DNA from: Oscillospiraceae bacterium
GTDB taxonomy: Bacteria; Bacillota_A; Clostridia; Oscillospirales; Oscillospiraceae
Assembly (NCBI GenBank): GCA_017396725.1
Contig: JAFQLA010000057.1
Location: forward strand, 1-9,760
Direction: 5' to 3'
DNA: 9,760 nt
Shown: positions 6,996-9,760 of the stretch, in pieces
Numbering within the stretch: the first letter of the stretch is position 1
How the letters are laid out: every line of letters starts with the position of its first letter
Position numbers and translations under genes: made by a program
The notes under the pieces: model-generated
What the model saw: the letters and a program-made list of their open reading frames with translations, nothing else
Database searches by the model: none
Told to the model about the DNA's origin: nothing

Positions 6996-7700
6996 ATGCT
7001 GACCCCGCAGGAAGTTGCTGAACGCTCTTTCCCCAAAGCCACTCTGGGCGGCTACAATATGGCTCAGGTGGATGAGTTTCTCGATGAACTCACCGAGGAT
7101 TATTCCTCCCTCTATAAGGAAAACGCCGTGCTGAAGCAGAAGCTGAAGGTGCTGGTGGAAAAGGTGGAAGAATACCGCGCTACCGAAGATTCCATGCGCG
7201 CTACCCTTCTTGCCGCTCAGCGCATGGCTGACTCCATCGTGGCAGAAGCGGAAGAAAAGAAAAAGTCCATCCTCGATTCCGCCGAAAGCAGCGTTTCCGG
7301 TCAGGTGAAGGAACTGGAATCCCAGATCACCGACGCGCAGACCCGCCTGGCTCTGGCGCAGAAGGAATTCTCCGAATATGTGAATTTCGCCAAGGAAGCG
7401 TGCGCCAAGCAGATGGCCTTCCTGGAAGGCGTGCCCACCGTGGAGCTTGCTCCCGCCGCTCCCGCGGCAGAAGCTGCCCCCGCTGCGGAAGAAAAGAGCG
7501 TGGAAGAAACGGTGGAGGATATTGAAAGCTCCATCTTCGCTTCCTTCGCCGCCGAAGAGGAAGCTGCCGCTTCCGCTGCGGAAGAAAAAAAGGAAGAGGA
7601 ATATGACGATTCCAATCCCTTTGCTGACGATCCCCTTCTCTCCCGCACCCGCAAGCTGGATCTCAAGGAGCTGAAGTTCGGCCGCAATTACGACCGCTAA
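6996..7700 (+). CDS. DivIVA-family cell division/pole protein
   Basis: DivIVA proteins are coiled coils that gather at curved membrane (septum, poles) and recruit division or wall-synthesis partners. This 234-residue member opens with the family's lipid-binding domain (residues 1-60: LTPQEVAERSFPKATLGGYNMAQVDEFLDEL, then SLYKENAVLKQKLKVL), followed by a coiled-coil region (about 60-140) with heptad-like Ala/Glu/Lys/Leu spacing. The tip residues that align with Phe17-Arg18 of Bacillus DivIVA are Leu17-Gly18. A long Ala/Pro/Glu-rich acidic tail (150-205) ends in a distinct DDSNPFADDPLLSRTRKLDLKELKFGRNYDR-type segment (from 204) that is basic and aromatic and may be a partner-binding peptide. 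AGGAGG lies upstream of the ATG. It is the last gene before a strong terminator. DivIVA itself versus a paralogue such as GpsB cannot be settled, but the length and position favour DivIVA. Confidence 0.88.
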   Translation: MLTPQEVAERSFPKATLGGYNMAQVDEFLDELTEDYSSLYKENAVLKQKLKVLVEKVEEYRATEDSMRATLLAAQRMADSIVAEAEEKKKSILDSAESSVSGQVKELESQITDAQTRLALAQKEFSEYVNFAKEACAKQMAFLEGVPTVELAPAAPAAEAAPAAEEKSVEETVEDIESSIFASFAAEEEAAASAAEEKKEEEYDDSNPFADDPLLSRTRKLDLKELKFGRNYDR

Positions 7701-7717
7701 GACTAAAAAACACGCAA

Positions 7718-7750
7718 AAAAGCGGCTCTTACATAAGAGCCGCTTTTCTT
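7718..7750 (+). terminator. Intrinsic terminator after divIVA
   Basis: A perfect inverted repeat pairs AAAAGCGGCTCTTA (7718-7731) with TAAGAGCCGCTTTT (7734-7747), leaving CA between the arms, and continues into CTT. The GC core GCGGCTC/GAGCCGC followed by a T run is a classic terminator for the long operon. The A run on the 5' side also makes it potentially active in the other direction. It ends only 16 to 19 bases before the next gene's start codon. Confidence 0.9.
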
Positions 7751-7766
7751 TCGGAAGGAGCCTTCT

Positions 7767-8651
7767 ATGCACGAGACCCGAAAGCCCATCGTGGCCATTC
7801 TCTACGATTTTGATAAGACCCTCTGCACCACCGACATGCAGGACTATTCCTTCATCCCCAGCCTTGGCATGACCCCCGAGGAGTTCTGGCCCGTGGCCAA
7901 CAACTTCGGCTTTGCCAACCAGATGGACGGCATCCTCGCCTATATGTACACCATGATCCGCATGGGTCGGGAAAAGGGCGTGCCGCTGAACCGTGAGTGG
8001 CTGGTGGAAAAGGGAAAAATGATCGAGCTTTTCCCCGGCGTGGAAGAGTGGTTTGCCCGCATCAACGCCTTCGGTGAAGCCCAGGGCGTGCAGGTGGAGC
8101 ACTATGTGCTCTCTTCCGGATTGCAGGAGATCATCGAAGGCTCCGCCATCGGTCACGAGTTCAAGAAGATCTATGCCAGCGAGTTTTACTACGATGAAGC
8201 CGGCGAGCCCGTGTGGCCCAAGCTGGCGGTGAACTTCACCACCAAGACCCAGTTTGTCTACCGCATCAATAAGGGCGTGCTGGATATCGCCAACGATAGA
8301 GACCTTAACGCCTCCATGCCCGATGACTCCAAGCGTGTCCCCTTCACCAACATGATCTACATGGGCGACGGTCTCAGCGATGTGCCCTGCATGAAAATGA
8401 TGAAGAACTACGGCGGCGTTGCCATCGCCGTCTATCAAGAGACCAACCGCGTGGCGGTGGAACAGCTCCTGGGAGACGGCCGCGCGGACTTTATCTTCCC
8501 CGCCGACTACCGTGAAGGCACCGCGCTGGACACCACCATGAAAAATATCATCCGCAAGATGGCCATTGTGGACACCCTGACGGAGGAAAACGCCGCCCAG
8601 CGCCGCTCCATCGGCGGCTGCGAGGTGCCCTTCCAGTCTTCTCTTTTCTAA
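7767..8651 (+). CDS. HAD-superfamily phosphatase-like hydrolase
   Basis: A 294-residue cytoplasmic hydrolase of the haloacid dehalogenase superfamily. Motif I is LYDFDKTLCTTD with nucleophile Asp14 and acid/base Asp16; motif II is YVLSSG (Ser116/Ser117); motif III is likely Lys160 in FTTKTQF; motif IV is MGDGLSDVPCM (Gly200-Met209) with Mg-binding Asp201 and Asp205. A helical cap follows motif I (about residues 25-95). Members of this branch dephosphorylate small molecules, in the manner of phosphoserine phosphatase, but the substrate here is not identifiable. GGAAGGAG lies just upstream of the ATG. The gene is bracketed by terminators on both sides and so appears to be its own transcription unit, yet there is little room for a promoter between the upstream terminator and the start codon. 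Confidence 0.87.
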   Translation: MHETRKPIVAILYDFDKTLCTTDMQDYSFIPSLGMTPEEFWPVANNFGFANQMDGILAYMYTMIRMGREKGVPLNREWLVEKGKMIELFPGVEEWFARINAFGEAQGVQVEHYVLSSGLQEIIEGSAIGHEFKKIYASEFYYDEAGEPVWPKLAVNFTTKTQFVYRINKGVLDIANDRDLNASMPDDSKRVPFTNMIYMGDGLSDVPCMKMMKNYGGVAIAVYQETNRVAVEQLLGDGRADFIFPADYREGTALDTTMKNIIRKMAIVDTLTEENAAQRRSIGGCEVPFQSSLF

Positions 8652-8658
8652 CATCCTT

Positions 8659-8692
8659 CAAGGAAAGTCTTTGGACTTTCCTTGATTTTTTT
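8659..8692 (+). terminator. Intrinsic terminator after the HAD hydrolase gene
   Basis: An 11-bp perfect stem, CAAGGAAAGTC (8659-8669) with GACTTTCCTTG (8674-8684), closes on a TTTG loop and is followed by A and seven Ts (8686-8692). It begins seven bases after the stop codon of the hydrolase gene. The T run lies only on the plus-strand side, so it serves plus-strand transcription. Confidence 0.92.
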
Positions 8693-8725
8693 GCACTCCG
8701 CTTCCCACCCCAAGGGCACTTTGTT

Positions 8726-8784
8726 GCCGCCGTTGGCGGCTCGGGCGCGCACTCCCTCCGGTCGCACAGTCGCTGCGCGAGCAG
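8726..8784. repeat. GC-rich inverted-repeat block in the convergent intergenic region
   Basis: Several inverted repeats lie side by side: GCCGCC-GTT-GGCGGC (8726-8740), CGCGCA (8746-8751) with TGCGCG (8774-8779), and CTGC-GCGA-GCAG (8773-8784). The first is a perfect 6-bp stem; the last two are alternatives that share bases. No U run follows, so these are not terminators. Together with the repeat copy at 8787-8848 the block resembles a composite intergenic repeat element, though its outer limits cannot be set from one window. Confidence 0.4.
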
Positions 8785-8786
8785 TA

Positions 8787-8848
8787 TTTTCCCCGCCGCA
8801 CATGTCGCCGGAAAAAATGATTGAAATCATTGCGGCATTCGCCGCAAA
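8787..8848 (+). repeat. Dispersed intergenic repeat, copy 2
   Basis: Second copy of the roughly 63-base repeat seen at 5681-5743, in the same orientation on the plus strand, with a one-base deletion before the hairpin. The hairpin is TTGCGGC (8830-8836), loop ATTC, GCCGCAA (8841-8847). This copy lies between two terminators in a convergent intergenic region, so it is less likely than copy 1 to sit in the leader of a gene, which argues that the repeat is a genome-wide element rather than a gene-specific control site. Confidence 0.75.
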
Positions 8849-8850
8849 AT

Positions 8851-8883
8851 AAAAAGGATGTCTGCTGATTAGACATCCTTTTT
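8851..8883. terminator. Bidirectional intrinsic terminator between convergent genes
   Basis: AAAAAGGATGTCT (8851-8863) pairs perfectly with AGACATCCTTTTT (8871-8883) around the loop GCTGATT. The A run on one side and T run on the other give a U tract in both directions. It starts just past the stop of the minus-strand membrane protein gene (stop at 8888-8890), so it primarily ends that transcript, and it also backs up the terminator of the hydrolase gene. Confidence 0.9.
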
Positions 8884-8887
8884 TCTT

Positions 8888-9760
8888 TTATAAAACATGA
8901 TATTCCTTGGCCCGCTTGCGCTCTTTGATATACTCCACCAGCACAGTGATGAGGATCAGGCAGGCCGCGAGATATCCAAATGTGATGGCAACAACGGAAG
9001 ACATGCCGAAACGCAAAACAGCAAAGTTCAGCGCAATGGTCACGATCGTGCCCACCGCCACTACCACGGGCAGCAATACCATCCGCACCCAGCCAAGGCG
9101 GCGCGCGCCAAAGAAGCAGAAGAAGACGCAAACCACCGTCCGCCGCAAAAACATGGTGCCCATGTAGGCGCGGTAGCAATGGAGGTAATACTCCATGGCT
9201 TCAGCCGGCAGCCCATAGTACTCCGCGCCAAGCATCCGCGCAGGGTAGAGGAAGGTCAGCGCCAGCGACCAGACGATAAACACGCCCAGCGCGATGAGCA
9301 TCACCCAGGGATAGCGGCGCAGCTTTCCGCTGCGGATCAAAAGCACGATGATCAGCATGCCCCAAAGCCACAGAGCGCCGGAACCCCAGACACTTTCCAC
9401 TTCCGTGGCCACCTCACCCGCCGTCACGGATGCCAGCGTGCCCGCGCTGCCCAAAAAGAAATAGGCATAGCGGCGCAGCGCCCAAAAACCCACAAACCGG
9501 GCAAGGGTCAGCCCTGCCACCACACCGGGAAGGCACAGTCCCTCCCAGCCTATGGCGTCACTTTTGATGACGCCCGTTGCCCAGAGAACAATGGCGGCGA
9601 TGAGGCCCAGCGCCGAGATGATGGCTTCCGACATTTCCCCCACAAGAAGGAAGCTTGCGGCATAAAGCGCCAAGGTCACGGCCATAGCGATATGAAAAGG
9701 TTTCTTTTCTTCCGTCACGCCCACAGGCGGCAAATCCACTTTTGCGCCGCAGTGCTTGCA
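8888..9760 (-). CDS. Polytopic membrane protein with N-terminal CxxC half zinc-ribbon (5' partial)
   Basis: The minus-strand frame is open to the right edge of the window, giving 290 visible residues. The first are CKHCGAKVD, a CxxC-G knuckle typical of the start of small zinc-ribbon membrane proteins, so the true start codon is probably only one to a few codons beyond the window; the GTG at 9739 is internal. No second CxxC pair follows before the first membrane segment. About eight hydrophobic segments can be seen (roughly residues 24-40, 46-65, 75-95, 129-142, 151-171, 205-218, 226-248 and 255-277), ending in a basic tail (KERKRAKEYHVL). I do not recognise a family with a defined function. 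It converges on the hydrolase gene and shares the terminator at 8851-8883. Confidence 0.75.
   Translation of the reverse strand, partial: CKHCGAKVDLPPVGVTEEKKPFHIAMAVTLALYAASFLLVGEMSEAIISALGLIAAIVLWATGVIKSDAIGWEGLCLPGVVAGLTLARFVGFWALRRYAYFFLGSAGTLASVTAGEVATEVESVWGSGALWLWGMLIIVLLIRSGKLRRYPWVMLIALGVFIVWSLALTFLYPARMLGAEYYGLPAEAMEYYLHCYRAYMGTMFLRRTVVCVFFCFFGARRLGWVRMVLLPVVVAVGTIVTIALNFAVLRFGMSSVVAITFGYLAACLILITVLVEYIKERKRAKEYHVL

Noticed and set aside
6924..8654. Minus-strand open frame of 576 codons across divIVA and the hydrolase gene
   Set aside because: It is antisense to two well-supported genes, contains no recognisable domain, and its His/Gly/Leu-rich composition is the usual shadow of GC-ending codons on the other strand.
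8648..8830. Minus-strand 60-codon open frame in the convergent intergenic region
   Set aside because: It runs through the dispersed repeat, the inverted-repeat block and a terminator stem, and overlaps the end of the hydrolase gene; it reads as translated repeat DNA rather than a real small protein.

Overview
The window looks like chromosomal DNA from a GC-rich member of the Clostridia (Bacillota), probably a gut-type Oscillospirales/Ruminococcaceae relative. This rests on gene content and protein style: a MutL with a built-in endonuclease motif, a clostridial-type Hfq, the SepF-DivIVA division pair, strong AGGAGG-type ribosome binding sites and heavy use of GC-ending codons. The lineage is an inference from sequence style, not from a search.

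Layout. Nine genes run on the plus strand from the left edge to 7700 with short gaps: the 3' part of a CPBP-family membrane protease (2-505), mutL (531-2477), a flavodoxin-fold NAD(P)H oxidoreductase (2500-3096), miaA (3122-4066), hfq (4124-4360), a membrane-anchored HlyD-like protein (4407-5621), a YggS-type PLP-binding protein (5783-6481), sepF (6506-6973) and a divIVA-family gene (6996-7700). A strong terminator (7718-7750) closes this run. A HAD-family phosphatase follows (7767-8651) with its own terminator (8659-8692). On the minus strand, a polytopic membrane protein with a CxxC half zinc-ribbon (8888-9760, 5' end outside the window) converges on it. A bidirectional terminator (8851-8883) separates the two.

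The first half is a mismatch-repair / tRNA-modification / RNA-chaperone block (mutL-miaA-hfq, an order also known from Proteobacteria) with a redox gene inserted. The second half is a compact version of the division cluster found next to the dcw genes in Gram-positives (yggS-sepF-divIVA), lacking the ylmG and ylmH genes usually found there. The HlyD-like gene joins the two halves.

The most interesting non-coding signals are four. (1) The miaA-hfq gap can fold into competing structures, one of which pairs the hfq Shine-Dalgarno and the U-run after it in a perfect 9-bp stem. (2) A near-consensus sigma-A promoter (TTGACA-17-GATAAT) lies in an AT-rich island inside yggS, placed to drive sepF-divIVA. 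(3) A ~63-bp repeat ending in a hairpin occurs in two intergenic regions 3 kb apart. (4) A structured GC-rich intergenic block sits between the two convergent genes. No tRNA, rRNA, CRISPR, transposase or phage genes were seen, and no gene-free stretch exceeds about 240 bases.
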